DNA of 64,000 bases from Combretum micranthum (taxonomy: Eukaryota; Streptophyta; Magnoliopsida; Myrtales; Combretaceae), in the NCBI GenBank assembly GCA_024138025.1, contig JAMXBD010003365.1, forward strand, positions 1 through 64,000, in the 5' to 3' direction. Positions 10,027 to 21,475 of the stretch are shown piece after piece; the stretch's first letter is position 1; each line of letters starts with the position of its first letter. A program made the position numbers and the translations under genes. The notes beneath the pieces are model-generated. The model was not told the DNA's origin. It was given only the letters and a program-made list of their open reading frames with translations, and ran no database searches.

Positions 10027-12853
10027 TGTCACATCCCGAAAAATTAATCTATACAGTCCGTCGTAATTATCAAAGGTTTATGGAGTTCGGCTAACTCATG
10101 GTCCATAAACATCTGATAACTACTAGGCTCACTAAATAATGCCGTACTTAAAAAATACTTACAAAAATGGAGACTATAATTAAGTTTTTGGTACTTACGA
10201 GTATTATTCCAGGCATTTTGTGTTGTTTCTTATAGATTTCCTACAATAGAAACTGTAAGGTGGTGAGCATAATTCCACATGCTCAGTAAGTGGTCAGAAT
10301 CTTACAATACTTTTTAAAGCATTTAGCAAACACGTTTATTAAATGTATGCACGATCAAATATTATGCCATCCACATGATGTAGACCGATTCATCACAAGA
10401 TTAGAGAAATTAACCCCACTCTAATCTGGGTTTCGAGGAGTTTAACGCAAATTCATTTTCCATAAAACCAGGAATGTGCAATGGACCGCTGTCCTCCCAA
10501 AAACCATTTAGGACTATCCCTCAGATAGCTTGTAACCTTTATTGCAACCTCCTCTCTTGTCACTTAGTTCAATAAAGATAAGAAGAAGAAATCCATTCTC
10601 ACCTGAACGGTCGGTTTGATGGACGCAAGATGTTTGATGTCTCGTGTAATGCGAGTCATTCTATTAATATCCAACTAAATTCTTATAATACCTGGTTTAC
10701 TTTAGATGATCACCCAATTCATCATATCACATCAAGCAATTACAAAACAAACAAACATTTAATCAATCACATGCATTTATTTTCTAGGTTACCATTCACA
10801 CACAATGTATTGATACAAAGATTCTTTTAAGAATAGCTATGAAGCTGGACCACTTACCAGAATAGGTTTCGTGTATGGAATAGATTGTTGTGGAGTATTA
10901 CCTAAGAAAATGATTTTGATAAGATGAATTAGTATTATAATGCAAGATCTTGTTTTAGTTGTAGTATGATTATACTATAAGGTCTATTTAAGGAATAAAA
11001 TAACTTTATTAGAAGATTCATCATATTTATAAGTTAGTATATAAGGAACTAATGAGCTTATTTTGCTTTTATTAAAAAGCATTGTGAAATTAAGCACTTT
11101 AGGTATTTAATTAATTTTTTGAAAAGTTATAATTTTGTTTGAAAGAATTCTAAATAGTTCGATAAGTGGGTATAGCTTGAAATGTTTAGAAAAGTTATTA
11201 ATTTATATAACATATGATATAGTCGTTTAATTTATAATTTCAAAGTTATTGTTTCTAAGAGTTGCTAAGCTTTAAACTTTATAACTAATTATTACATTAA
11301 TATTGGGTAATCCTTTTATTGGGGTATACATGTTATTATTGGTACTAATATACTTAGTTAAGTAAAGTATTAAGGTGGTTATGAACATTTAATATAATTT
11401 TCATAATTTTTTTATTTACTAGCTATAATTGATATCTATTAGCTATAATTGATAAATTAGTGTAAATATTCAAAAAAATGTGAAAAAAAAAATCATAAGT
11501 GTCAATAATTTCAGTACGAAAATCTTGGAGTAATAATATAATATTTTTTTATTTTTAGAAATCGTTTAGGTATTTTATACTAGAAGTTCGGATTTCATTA
11601 TTCCTAATATATTTGCAGTTATAATCATGTAATTTTTAAAAATATCAAAATTTCATGAAAAATTCTAAAAATTTTATATGTTGTGACTAATATTATATTG
11701 TACTTACTGTAAAATTTTGGAGCTGAACGAACAAGTTTTGATGTTGCAATTAATCCTCGTCGGAGATCAGCTAGGCTTCACTGGCGCCACCTCAAGACGG
11801 CGGTTTTACTACCGCCACAATTGTCAGACAGCCTTCTCCTAATTTTAGACTCCTAACTTCCAAATTTGGTGATTTTCTGATTTCGGATGTGGGTTTGGTG
11901 AATTTTACAAGTTATGGGTGGTATTTATAGCGAAATTCCGAAGTTTGTTAATTCGATAAAAATTACCACGTGTCAAATTTTTTTCATGCAAAAATTACCA
12001 CATAATCCTTACATTTTACACGTTCATACTGGTATCTATAGTGATTTTTTACAAATGTTAGGTAATTTTCCTAAATTTGGACACCTAATTTGCATGCATG
12101 CACAATTATTTTAAATTTGTTCTTATGTAAAAAAATATGTTGTCTGTTTTCACAAAATTTCCCAATTTTTCCTGATTTTTTCAGAGTTTTTATTGATGTT
12201 TATGTCTCCATTTGGTAATTGTTTGGTTAATTTGCTACTTTTTAAGTAAATTTGTTGTTTTTTTGGAATTTTCCTTCAAATTTTCCAAAATTTAGAGTTC
12301 TAGGTTTTCATAATGATTATGATATTTCTAGGGGCTTGATAATTTTTGTCTCCCATTTTTGGTGTTTTGTAGGGGAATTTAGGGATTTTTAAGTTAATTT
12401 ATGGGTATTTTAGTCTTTTTACTACTTTAATTTGGTTTTATATGATAAATTCAGCCAAATTTTACACTATTCATTGATTTGTCTACATTGAATTTACCTT
12501 AATTTACTTTTCATTCTTACTATTACTTAATTACAATTTACTATTTCATAATTTGCTATCTACTATTTATTTTACAATTTACTATTAACCTTGATTATTT
12601 ACTATTTACCATTACTATTATTTATTTAGTCAAGGAGTTTTGTTCATTTATTTTTATTTGGGTTTTAAATTCTTATATTGATTTTCTAATCTTTGATAAT
12701 TTCTTTTGATTTTTAAGAGCATTATATTCTTAATATCGTTTTTTCTTTTCGCTTATTTATTCAATTCTAGCTATTATCTTACTTAGTTCATATAAACATT
12801 CTTATATTATTTTAGTTTTAATTTTTATATTATATGAAAATCGGGGTATCACA
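10027..12853 (-). mobile_element. Nested solo LTR, TSD TTATA (copy 1)
   Basis: 2827 bases bounded by TGTCACATCCCG on the left and CGGGGTATCACA on the right, with TTATA at 10022-10026 and 12854-12858. Read on the minus strand it starts TGTGATACCCCG and ends CGGGATGTGACA, the standard form for Del-like LTRs. The minus-strand TATA box at 11922-11929 and the GTGAGCATAATTCC...GCTCAGTAAG block near 10261 (the 3' part of such LTRs) fix the orientation. It has no coding sequence. Because it interrupts the 6955-16402 LTR, it is the younger insertion. Confidence 0.9.
11922..11929 (-). promoter_or_regulatory. TATA box of the nested minus-strand LTR
   Basis: Minus strand GCTATAAATACCACCC. A short perfect hairpin (GGCGGT, 6-base loop, ACCGCC; 11799-11816) lies about 110 bases downstream on the transcript side. 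Confidence 0.5.
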
Positions 12854-13468
12854 TTATATGACAAAAAAAACCTTAGAAATGGATAGATCTTTTCGAATAG
12901 ATAGAAAATGGTATATTATATGCGAAATTCCGAGTTAAAATGAGCAAGTTATGACCATTTTTAAATGGAATTTCATTCTACACGATTTTTGACGAATATA
13001 GTGAAATAGAATTAGAAAGTTTAAGTAGAATTTTTACGAAATACTCATCCCGAGTATTTCTTTTGTCTAGATGACGCAAAATACGATATTTTCCTTCCTA
13101 AAAATTACTACAACTAAGAAGATTACGAAATGGACGAGTGAGTTATTCCTCTTAATTTTGTTACTTGCTTGTGCTTGTAGAATAGTAGAATTAATATACT
13201 AAGAAAAGATAAAAATGGACAGGTATGGGGAATTCAGGGATATGTATATATGTGATTCTATGCTTATGTGATGAAATGAGAGTTAAGAATATCATAACTT
13301 CAAATTGTTTGTTAAGTATTTTGTCTACCTGTGATAAGATCATATTTTATACAAGTTTTTGTTTAATTTGTGATAAACTTATCATAAATTGCTAGAATTG
13401 GTACTTGTTTTGGTTAAAATTCATGTTTCGGGTCTAATTTGAACAAAGGGAAGCAAAACAAGCAACTT

Positions 13469-15362
13469 TGAAATGAAAATAGGACAACTCAGGGGGTATG
13501 CCGGCTTTTCTAAATCCTAAGCTGCCAGTGTACAGCTAGCCTTCATGATGCTCAGAATGCAAAATTGTAAAACCGCCTCTACGCCACCGACCTTGAGGCG
13601 GTGTAGACTGTGGAAGCTAAACAAACTGGCTCTACACCGCCAGTGTAGAAGGAAAAAGAAGCCATCTTCTGCAATTTTGTTTAACGTTGGCTTTTTGATA
13701 ATCAAAAGCCTCCGGCATTGAGACGGCTTACAAGATGAACAGGTTCGCATTCCTCAAAGCCGTTGCATACACTGCTGGCCTATTTCAATTATCACAAGCC
13801 TTCTTTCATTTGAACGTACACCGTCATGTAAGCCGTCGACGTAGAAGGTGAACAAGGCTGTGTAGATGGTAAGCCACTAGCTCAGAGCTTAAAAGTTGCC
13901 AGTGCAGAAGGAGTTACAATGTATGTCGATTGCATATGCTACCGGCCTTGGAGCAGTGTAGGTTGAAGATTAGGAGGTATAACCAAACATGAATGCTAAG
14001 TTGAAGATGAATGGACGACTTTTAATGTATTATCTAAGCCGGCATGAAAGCCACCGGCTTTGAAACGGCCTTCCTTATAAAAATGGCCAACGTTTCATTT
14101 CTGTGTATATACGCCGGCTAGATCCATTTCTAAGCCGTCAGCATACAAGCATCCTAGACTTGTAACTGAAGATGAAAGTTGTCGGTACACTGCCTGTGCA
14201 ATTAAGAGATGGACTTTACGCCGCATATAAGCTGCCGGCATAGAAAGTGTAACTGTCGGCATATATGTTGAAACTACAGATTTCCATTAATGTTTCTCAC
14301 GAAATTTTTCCTATATAAAGGGGACTTCCCTCCTCTACTTTCATAAAGAAAATCAGAGAAACAATTCAAAATACATTCAGTAGATAGATAAAGTAGTTGT
14401 TAGCACTTCATAGAGATTTGTGAGAGATTTGGAGCTTTCAGGAATTTGCAATTGAAGATTTTGATATTTGAATTGGTGATATCTAATCTCCCTTTTCTTA
14501 TGCAATTCATCTATCTAATCTCTTTGTTCATAATGATATCAATTGCATATTCTTATCTGATTATTGAATCATCATCCATGAGTAGCTAAACTTTTTCTTG
14601 TGGAAAGTGATGAAATCCTAATCTTGCTAAAGTGATCTTTGAATTTATGTTATAGGATTGTTAGAATTATGGGATATTTGTAATGAATCCTGATTATCTA
14701 TCTTGTTTCTGTATGAAATTAGACTGATAAGAATTTTGGTAATTCGGAAGAAGAATTAAAGTTCATAGGAATTCATGAATTAAGATTAAGCAACAATTGC
14801 GGAAGTGGCGGAGTTTAATCTGATTTAGAAATTGTCCCATGCAATTCATGCAATGTTTTATGTTAATTTCTCACTAAGGAATAAGGAGAAGTTGATTTAG
14901 GGCATTAGACAATTGTAGAATCGGGAGGTTTATAATTGTGAATTCAATTCCATTGATAATTTATTTAGTGAAAGCTAATAAATTATTTTGTGGTTTACTA
15001 AAACTTGATAGTTTTAGGTCTTGACAATTTCATACAAATATCCACAATTCTAACTATTCATATAATATAACTTCAGTATGATTAGCAAAGATTAGGGTAG
15101 ATTCTGCTCCTTCCCATATTTATCTTATATATCTCTCTAACAATCTCATTGCATGCTATTAAGTTAGATCAGAATTAGATAATTAGTTTAGATTGATACA
15201 ATTTGATTGCCTAAATATTAGTTAAAGCTAATATCGATCTAGTAGTTAAATTGATCATTGTGGGAATGATACCCTACTCACTTTTGTATTACTTGATCAA
15301 ACCCAGTATACTTGCTGGTAGTATCCGTGCTCATATTTTCTATACATATTTTAAGCGGATCA
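13469..15362 (+). mobile_element. Probable Tat/Athila-type solo LTR (copy 1)
   Basis: The 3' part carries the signature region of Tat/Athila LTRs: GTGGGAATGATACCC, ACTCACTTTTGTATTACTTG, then TTTTAAGCGGATCA, where such LTRs end before the primer-binding site. A TATA box (TATATAAA, 14312-14319) and a CCGGC-word block (13494-14265) lie in the 5' half. Proposed ends are TGAAATG (13469) and GGATCA (15362). The flanks share ACTT (or AACTT if the last A is counted), so the target duplication is only suggestive. No primer-binding site or coding region follows. It sits inside the 6955-16402 LTR. Confidence 0.55.
14312..14319 (+). promoter_or_regulatory. TATA box of the Tat/Athila-type LTR
   Basis: TATATAAA followed by GGGGACTTCCC, immediately downstream of the CCGGC-word block. 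Likely LTR core promoter. Confidence 0.55.
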
Positions 15363-16048
15363 ACTTGCATTTATGCTTGCTTATTGTCTGCAAAATTGTT
15401 TGATCGCACCTAAGAAACCTTAATAAGGTATGGCTTAAGAAGAATAAACGATCACGCATGGCATCCATCGAATCACATTTCTTTCGGAAGGCTGCTACTC
15501 CTACACGTAGAGTTGGATTGGTTGTTATCGTGCCAAGACACTGGCCATGTTCCTTCCTAGAGAATCCAAATCACACTGGAAATGCGACTCTAGGTTTGGA
15601 GCCGAGCCAACCGAACGCTTTGGGGGGAGACCTGGAGACTAGTAGTAGAAGGTCAAGGATCTTCATCAACAATTCCCTAACGTTCGACACGAAAGGGGTA
15701 AATCCATTCTATATATGGTTTCCGAATAACTATATATATTTGTGTAATTACGTGATTATTACATAGCATGCATAGCATATGCGTGAAAATTTAAATGAAC
15801 TTATTTGAAATCATGATACGAATGAAAAGGAATACCTCACTAAGCTAGTTGTAAGCTTATACTCCCATAGATTTTGTTGAAACAGATATACCCGTAGCTT
15901 TAATCGAAGATCATGACATTAAGGAAGTCATGGATGGATGTTAAACTTTTATGAAGGTAATGGTAACATTAGATGAAGTTACTTTGTAAGATTCTTTATA
16001 TGTAATGTATACTATGTTAGTATTTTGGAGATTTCTAAAAAGTTTATT

Positions 16049-16238
16049 TATATAGATTTAGAGACAATAGCGGCGGTATGCCCCTAAGAATTGTAACCAA
16101 TCATGTTTATGTTTATACTAAGTATTTTCCTTACCTTGTTACTTATATAGATTTGGAGACAATAGCGGCGGTATGCCCCTAAGAATTGTAACCAATCATA
16201 TTTATGTTTATGATAAGTATTCTCCTTGCCTTGTTACT
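16049..16238. repeat. 95-bp tandem duplication near the LTR 3' end
   Basis: Two 95-base units, each containing TAGATTTAGAGACAATAGCG or the GATTTGGAG variant, then GCGGTATGCCCCTAAG. They differ at only a few bases. It is also present in copy 2 at about 62583-62772, so it predates the large duplication. Confidence 0.85.
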
Positions 16239-16407
16239 TAATCGTTATCAATGTAAATTGCGCTACTCCGATAAGTGCCCTTGGTTGTGATGTACGTCTT
16301 GTACATGATATGGAAGCCCTTGCGTGACAAGATAGTCATTCTTAGGTTTTAGTATAGTATACGACGGACTATCACGTTTAAGGTACCCCTTGGGACGTGA
16401 CACATAA

Positions 16408-17082
16408 CAAGTCAAGCACATACACACTTATATTTGTATCACACACACAATTATAGCACCTTCTTAGTTAAGCCTAATTTTAATAACACACACAAATATA
16501 ACACAAAACAAAATATAGAAAATATTTTATAAATATATATATTTAGTACTAAGAAAATATGTGTCATAAACATATAATCATGTAATAATCATACAACATT
16601 ACGAGCATATCACCAAGTAATACATTTCATAAAGAAAATATGTGTATACGTATCACTAAACAAAATTATAACATAAAGCATATGAGATGCAAAAATTACA
16701 CAATCATATAATAAAGAATACGCAATAAATCATACATTGTTTTAGCTGATTCCATTTCAGATATTTACAAAAGTAATTTAAGCCAAATGGATTAATTTAG
16801 AGTGATAAAAAAATTAACAAAAATTTATCTAATATTTATCATGTAACATGAAACATGTGATCTACTATGGCATGCTATGCTACAAATAAAATGTTTTACA
16901 CATTCATAGCACAACTAAGTTATCTATTATTTTTCATATACAGCCCCTTAAATATACTCCCTCTCAATTATTTAAACTTTATACTTCAAGCTATTACTTC
17001 CTCTAAGCTTCTTAAATTATCTAAATGCATACTTGTCTAGACCTTATACATATTCAAATTTTCTTATTCTTACAACCATGTT
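16408..17082. other. AT-rich non-coding flank
   Basis: ACA-rich and AT-rich sequence between the large solo LTR and the next LTR. No reading frame, LTR end or RNA gene was recognised. Confidence 0.5.
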
Positions 17083-17087
17083 CTAAT

Positions 17088-20000
17088 ACCATAAGGCCAT
17101 ACCCCACAGGTTGCCCTAGAAGTATGATGTGTTATGTATCAAACTAAAGTCATAGACATGGTATTCAACCATCTAAAGCTTCCGGAAAGATACATGGACA
17201 TCACACTTGCAGAATATTTCATGGCGTCTATAGTTATACAGGACCCAAGGTTGTTTAAAATAAGAATGCAAGATACAAAGATATAAACAAGAATTACAAT
17301 TCATGGGACTTACATTAAGTCTTAACTCATCATAAACTTTATCTAAACTACAAATCTCAAAACTTCCTTATGAATAACTTCAAATCTCTCTTCATCCCAT
17401 AATTATTCTTTATATTCCTTTTGATCCTGAAATCAAACATTTCAGAGAAGTGTGAGCTCAACTGGCTCAGTGAGTAACTAGATCTTAAAACATTTCAAGT
17501 AATAAAAACAAGTTTGATTATCAAACATATGCAATGTTACGCCATTTATGGAAATGCATAGTTTGGATGACCGCAATCCAAACCAATGGAGATTTACACC
17601 CTCTCTTAGAGATTGAAGGACTGACTAGAGTCATTCATGCCCAATAGAACCATGAACTAAGGAAAGGGAGTGCTTTCTCATTTTAGAGCATCCGACTCAT
17701 AGTTATCTCAACACAAAATCATTTCATATAATAAACATAATCTCTAACTGCCCCTTAGATATAACTAAGGGAGGATTTCAATTTGAAATACATTTTATTG
17801 AAAAATAACCTCTAACTTCTCCACAGACATAACTAAGGAGAGATGATTTTCTTTGAAACTCATTTTATCAAACATAGTCTCTACTTCTCCTTAGAAAAAC
17901 TAAGGAGTGAGGACTTTACCTTGAACTCATTTTGTACATAGATTAAAACATTTTTACAGCCAATACACCCTTCACTTCCCTTAGAACCACATAATCTCTC
18001 TAAGTATTAATCCCTAAAGCCGACTCTAACACGGGCGACATCCTTCAGTGTCGATTAGTTTCTGTAAAGCCAACAACCTTATAGTAGCCCTAACCAAATT
18101 CGCTGGACTCTCAAAGGCGTTACTACATAATCGAAATATTGATACATGACGTGAACACTATGCTAATGTAAGGTATGCAATGGTGCAATGCATGTTCGGT
18201 TTATTTAATGGTCAGTTAAGGTTTACTTCAGATTATTTGGTGACCAATCAATCTCTAAACAATCTGCATAATGCGTTCCTTAATTAATACAATTCAAGCA
18301 ACTTTAACTTTTGTTATTAATGTTTTTCAACCATTCAATGACTATACAATATGCATTGTACCTATGCCCATGCACAATCAATTATTGTTATAATTTAGTC
18401 CTGTGCTACTATATTACAACCACAATCAATGCAGTAACATCAAAGTCACTCACCTGATATTCGGCTAAGTCATAGAGATTTTCTAGTAAATCCACTTATT
18501 GATTCATACTCATAATTTCAAGTTCTATATTAATCTACACTTCACTTCTTTATTAACTTAAATTCACTAAGCTTATTAACTTAAATTGTATTTAAATCTA
18601 TTTCATTAGCTTAATCTCATTTACTAGTTATTAGTCTAGAGTTTACACGATACGTGCATTAACACTTATATTTAAGGCTATAAACAAACATACATATATC
18701 TATCAAAACATACACAATAATAGAACACATCATACTCATATGCTTTGTGCTTCCTATAAACATATGCATTACTATTAAAATAGATTCACTAACATAAAGC
18801 ATCGTATATATGTTCATCAAATTCATTTTCTAGAAACTCATATTTAAAATAGCTCATTTTCTTTAATATCTAAGAACTAATATAGTATGATTACATCTAA
18901 GTCATTTACAAGTTAAAACTATATTAACTTAACTTAGCCAAGTTGGTTAAACTTAGTTAGTCTAGTTCATTTTAGTTTACTAAAATTCATTAAGTCAACG
19001 TGAACATAGATTTATTAGGTAAGCCTATTCTAACTTCAATTTAACCAAATTGGTTAAAGTTTATCATTCACTTCATTTGCTAGTTCATATCCAATTATCC
19101 CATTAAATCATTCTCATATACCTTATGGAATTCTAATTAGCCTATTTTATTTTAGTTCCTTAAGTTTCATTAACTAAACTTAAACTTAGGTTTATTAAGT
19201 AAGTTGTTTTAAACTTAAAACCTATTTTAGGTCTAATTAGTTATTAATTCTACTAAATCAAGTAACTCATTTTTATTTATACAACAATAACATATCATAT
19301 TATCTAAAATTTATCTTTCTTCTTCTTCTTCTTTTCCTAAGGTAGAGCAGTGTGCCTGGCTTTCTGCACGGCCGTCCACATTGGGAGACGCAACCAGAGG
19401 GTGAAATGACCATGGAAAAGCCCTCGTTTGGGCATGCACGGGCACGAGCACGACCCTTGATTCCCCTACAACCCTTGTCATGAATTTCCTTCTCCTCTTT
19501 TACATCTTTAACATATTTTGAACACATCCAACATCAATCACACCACTATACAAGCAATATACAACACATAAACACAACTTTCAGCACTTCTAATCCCACT
19601 TCATTTCATCAAAACATATCCAACTTCAACATCAAAACACAACTTCATATATACATAAACTTCTTAGGTTTTCAACTTTCGTGCTCAAAACTTCCTCCTT
19701 CACAAATTTTATCATAAACCCAACTTCTCCCTAACTCTAGTTCATCATCTACACGAACAAACAATCGTCAAACAAATAAAAAGAAGACCTTACTTGTTTT
19801 AAGAAAAACTCAAACATCTAAACTTCATTACTACCACTAGTTGTTGGTCTTTGTTGTTACTCCAAGCATGATCTATATCTTCTATCTTGTTTCTATCTTC
19901 CATTTATCTTTTAATCTTCTCTTAAACTTGAGATTTTGTAGAGGAAATTTTAAGAAAAGAAAAAAACTGAAGAGAGGAAGAAGAAGAGAAGTTTGAACCA

Positions 20001-21110
20001 ATGGAAAGAAGGAAAGAGAAAAAGGAAGAAAAATTATGGTAGCCTCAGAAGTCAAAGATAAGGAAAATAATATATAGGATAAGGATTTAGGATATTTAGA
20101 GTTAATAGATTTGTGTTTAAACCTTTCTGATAATTTTTCTAAGTATAAAAAATAATTGGAACATGATTTTAGAATTTATAGCATAGAAATTATTAGCTAG
20201 TAATAAAAATCTAGTTTTTGAATTCCATTTGTAATAAATCAATATTTAATTTGAGTTTATACATAAAATCTGCTAACTTTAAACAAGTAAATGAATTTAA
20301 AATTTTTGGTGATTTAGAAAATGGGATTTAGACTAAAGCTCAAAGGTTTGAAACTTTACAAAATACTTAAATCATATGTTTAGATGTTTAGAGAAATAAA
20401 ATTGGGGCAAAAGGAGTTTAAATAAATAGTTGAAAAAGATTGAATGATTTGATTCATTGAAAAACGTTATTGTGACAAATATAGAATTTAAAAGAACATT
20501 TGAAGTCTTAAATTTCAATTTAAATCTATTTATTAATTTATATCAATTTATCTAATCATATTATATAGTTTACTTTAATTATTGTGAAACTATCTAAATA
20601 AAATTAATTAGTTAATTTAGATTTTTTTTAAATTAGAACATATAACTACTATTTTTATGTAAGAAATTGATTTCAAAATTTATAAACATTAGAAAAATAA
20701 GTTTTTGTTTTAAATAGTTAAATAGAATCTTTTATAAAATTTTAAGAAATTGAGCTTTAGAAATTAGGTTTTAATTGGAAATTGAAAGAAAAGGATTCAA
20801 GTTGAAAATTTATTAAGATAATGAGGAACTTTGGTATGTTAACAAAGATAATTAAAGAATATAGAAAATTTTTTGAAAAAAGGAATAGGATTTCAAATTG
20901 AAGAATTTTATTCATAAAATAGGTAATGGGAGCAATTGGACAAATGGAAAAAAAATTTGTAATCTCAACTTCAAGAAATTCATTCATTAATTTATCTACC
21001 TAATTATATTATATAGCTTAATTTACTTAATTTAATTTAAGTTAGGTAAGTTCTATTTGAAATTAAACTCAAATTCAATAAAATAAATAATAAATTATTC
21101 ACATATTACA
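17088..21110 (-). mobile_element. Old Del-like LTR, minus strand
   Basis: The left part is clearly related to the LTR at 26931: both have a CATACCCCACAG or CACACCCCAACAG start, CTTCCGGAAAGATACAT or CTCCGGAAAGTTACAT, a GTGTGAGCTCAACTGGCTCAG-type block and AATGGAGATTTA. The right end reads TTACA at 21110. CTAAT occurs at 17083-17087 and 21111-21115 and may be the target duplication, although the left terminus (ACCATAAGG) lacks the expected TG. On the minus strand a TATA-like CCTATATATTA lies at 20068-20078. No polypurine tract adjoins 21110, so a solo LTR is more likely than a 3' LTR. Confidence 0.6.
19355..19470 (-). other. GC-rich island in the old LTR
   Basis: About 115 bases much richer in G and C than their surroundings, with CACGGCCGTCC and CATGCACGGGCACGAGCACG. 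On the minus strand it lies about 600 bases downstream of the TATA-like box, so in the presumed R/U5 part. A 75-codon frame crosses it (19300-19527), but its composition is simple (KGRARARACP) and it matches nothing I know. Confidence 0.4.
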
Positions 21111-21137
21111 CTAATCAATCAAAACAAATTAAATCCA

Positions 21138-21470
21138 AGGCGTCTACTACACATTTGCCTTTCCAAGATGATATTGAATATCCACATCATAGTCTTTTAC
21201 CAGCTCCAACCATCTCCGTTGCCTCATATTTAGCTCCCTCTGAGTAAAGATGTACTTCAAGCTTTTATGGTCCGTATAGACTTTACATTTCTTTCCATAC
21301 AGATAGTGCCTCCACAACTTCAAAGCATGAACCATTGCTGCCAGTTCCAGATCATGCGTAGGGTAATTCTTCTCATAGGAATTTAGGTATCTAGAAGCAT
21401 ATGCTATCACCCTACCTCCCTACATCAACACACAACCTAATCCTTGTATAGAGGCATCGTTATAAATAGC
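21138..21470 (-). pseudogene. RNase H domain of Del-like element (3' part)
   Basis: The minus-strand frame reads AIYNDASIQGLGCVLM, a stop, [60 protein letters not shown] and [25 protein letters not shown]. This is the gypsy RNase H with its D-E-D residues (NDAS, DLELAA, TDHKS). It breaks off where relatives continue with ADALSRK into the integrase linker. The upstream half of the pol lies at 25075, across the solo LTR: GEKY there joins AIYND here. One in-frame stop and the missing integrase make it non-functional. Confidence 0.9.
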
Positions 21471-21475
21471 ATACT

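Larger units (their letters stand above)
6955..16402 (+). mobile_element. Large solo LTR with nested solo LTRs, TSD CATAA (copy 1)
   Basis: Starts TGTAAACCCCTGAAATTTTC and ends GGTACCCCTTGGGACGTGACA, flanked by CATAA at 6950-6954 and 16403-16407. These ends match the family of the solo LTR at 21476-25069 (TGTAAACCCCGG..., ...GGGGCGTGACA). No gag or pol is recognisable anywhere inside. After removing the nested LTRs at 10027-12853 and 13469-15362, about 4.7 kb remains, which I read as one long LTR in plus orientation: it has a TATA box at 8116 and, near its 3' end, CTAAGCTAGTTGTAAGC, the style of the same position in its relative. A very degraded non-autonomous element is possible but less likely. 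Confidence 0.75.
1..17466 (+). repeat. 17.4-kb direct duplication, copy 1
   Basis: The whole stretch is repeated in the same orientation at 46673-64000. The match starts at the first base of the window and runs to the last base of copy 2, so neither outer boundary is visible. All nested insertions and their target duplications are shared, so the copying came after every insertion in it. The copies differ by many 1-5 base indels, a few substitutions, one indel of about 60 bases (near 11395) and some changes in short-repeat number. It could be a real tandem or segmental duplication with a 46.7-kb unit, or two haplotypes placed in one contig. Confidence 0.95.

Noticed and set aside
10630..10830. 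66-codon frame identical in both duplication copies (57267-57467)
   Set aside because: Identity is explained by the recent duplication, not by selection; it lies inside the nested solo LTR and matches nothing known.
13517..13750. 77-codon minus-strand frame with several Cys and Arg
   Set aside because: It simply reads through the CCGGC-word block of the LTR; no conserved domain, and it is not maintained in copy 2.
15458..15766. 102-codon frame (and its 61-codon counterpart at 61991) that might be a small gene
   Set aside because: It lies in the U5-side of a solo LTR, has no recognisable motif, and is frameshifted by one base in copy 2 (the G run near 62155).
6955..16402. A full-length 9.4-kb LTR retrotransposon
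   Set aside because: No gag, protease, RT or integrase motif occurs inside, and the ends are those of one LTR with nested LTRs between them.
20757..20987. 76-codon hydrophobic minus-strand frame
   Set aside because: Phe/Ile/Asn-rich product of AT-rich LTR sequence, with no motif or neighbour to support a gene.
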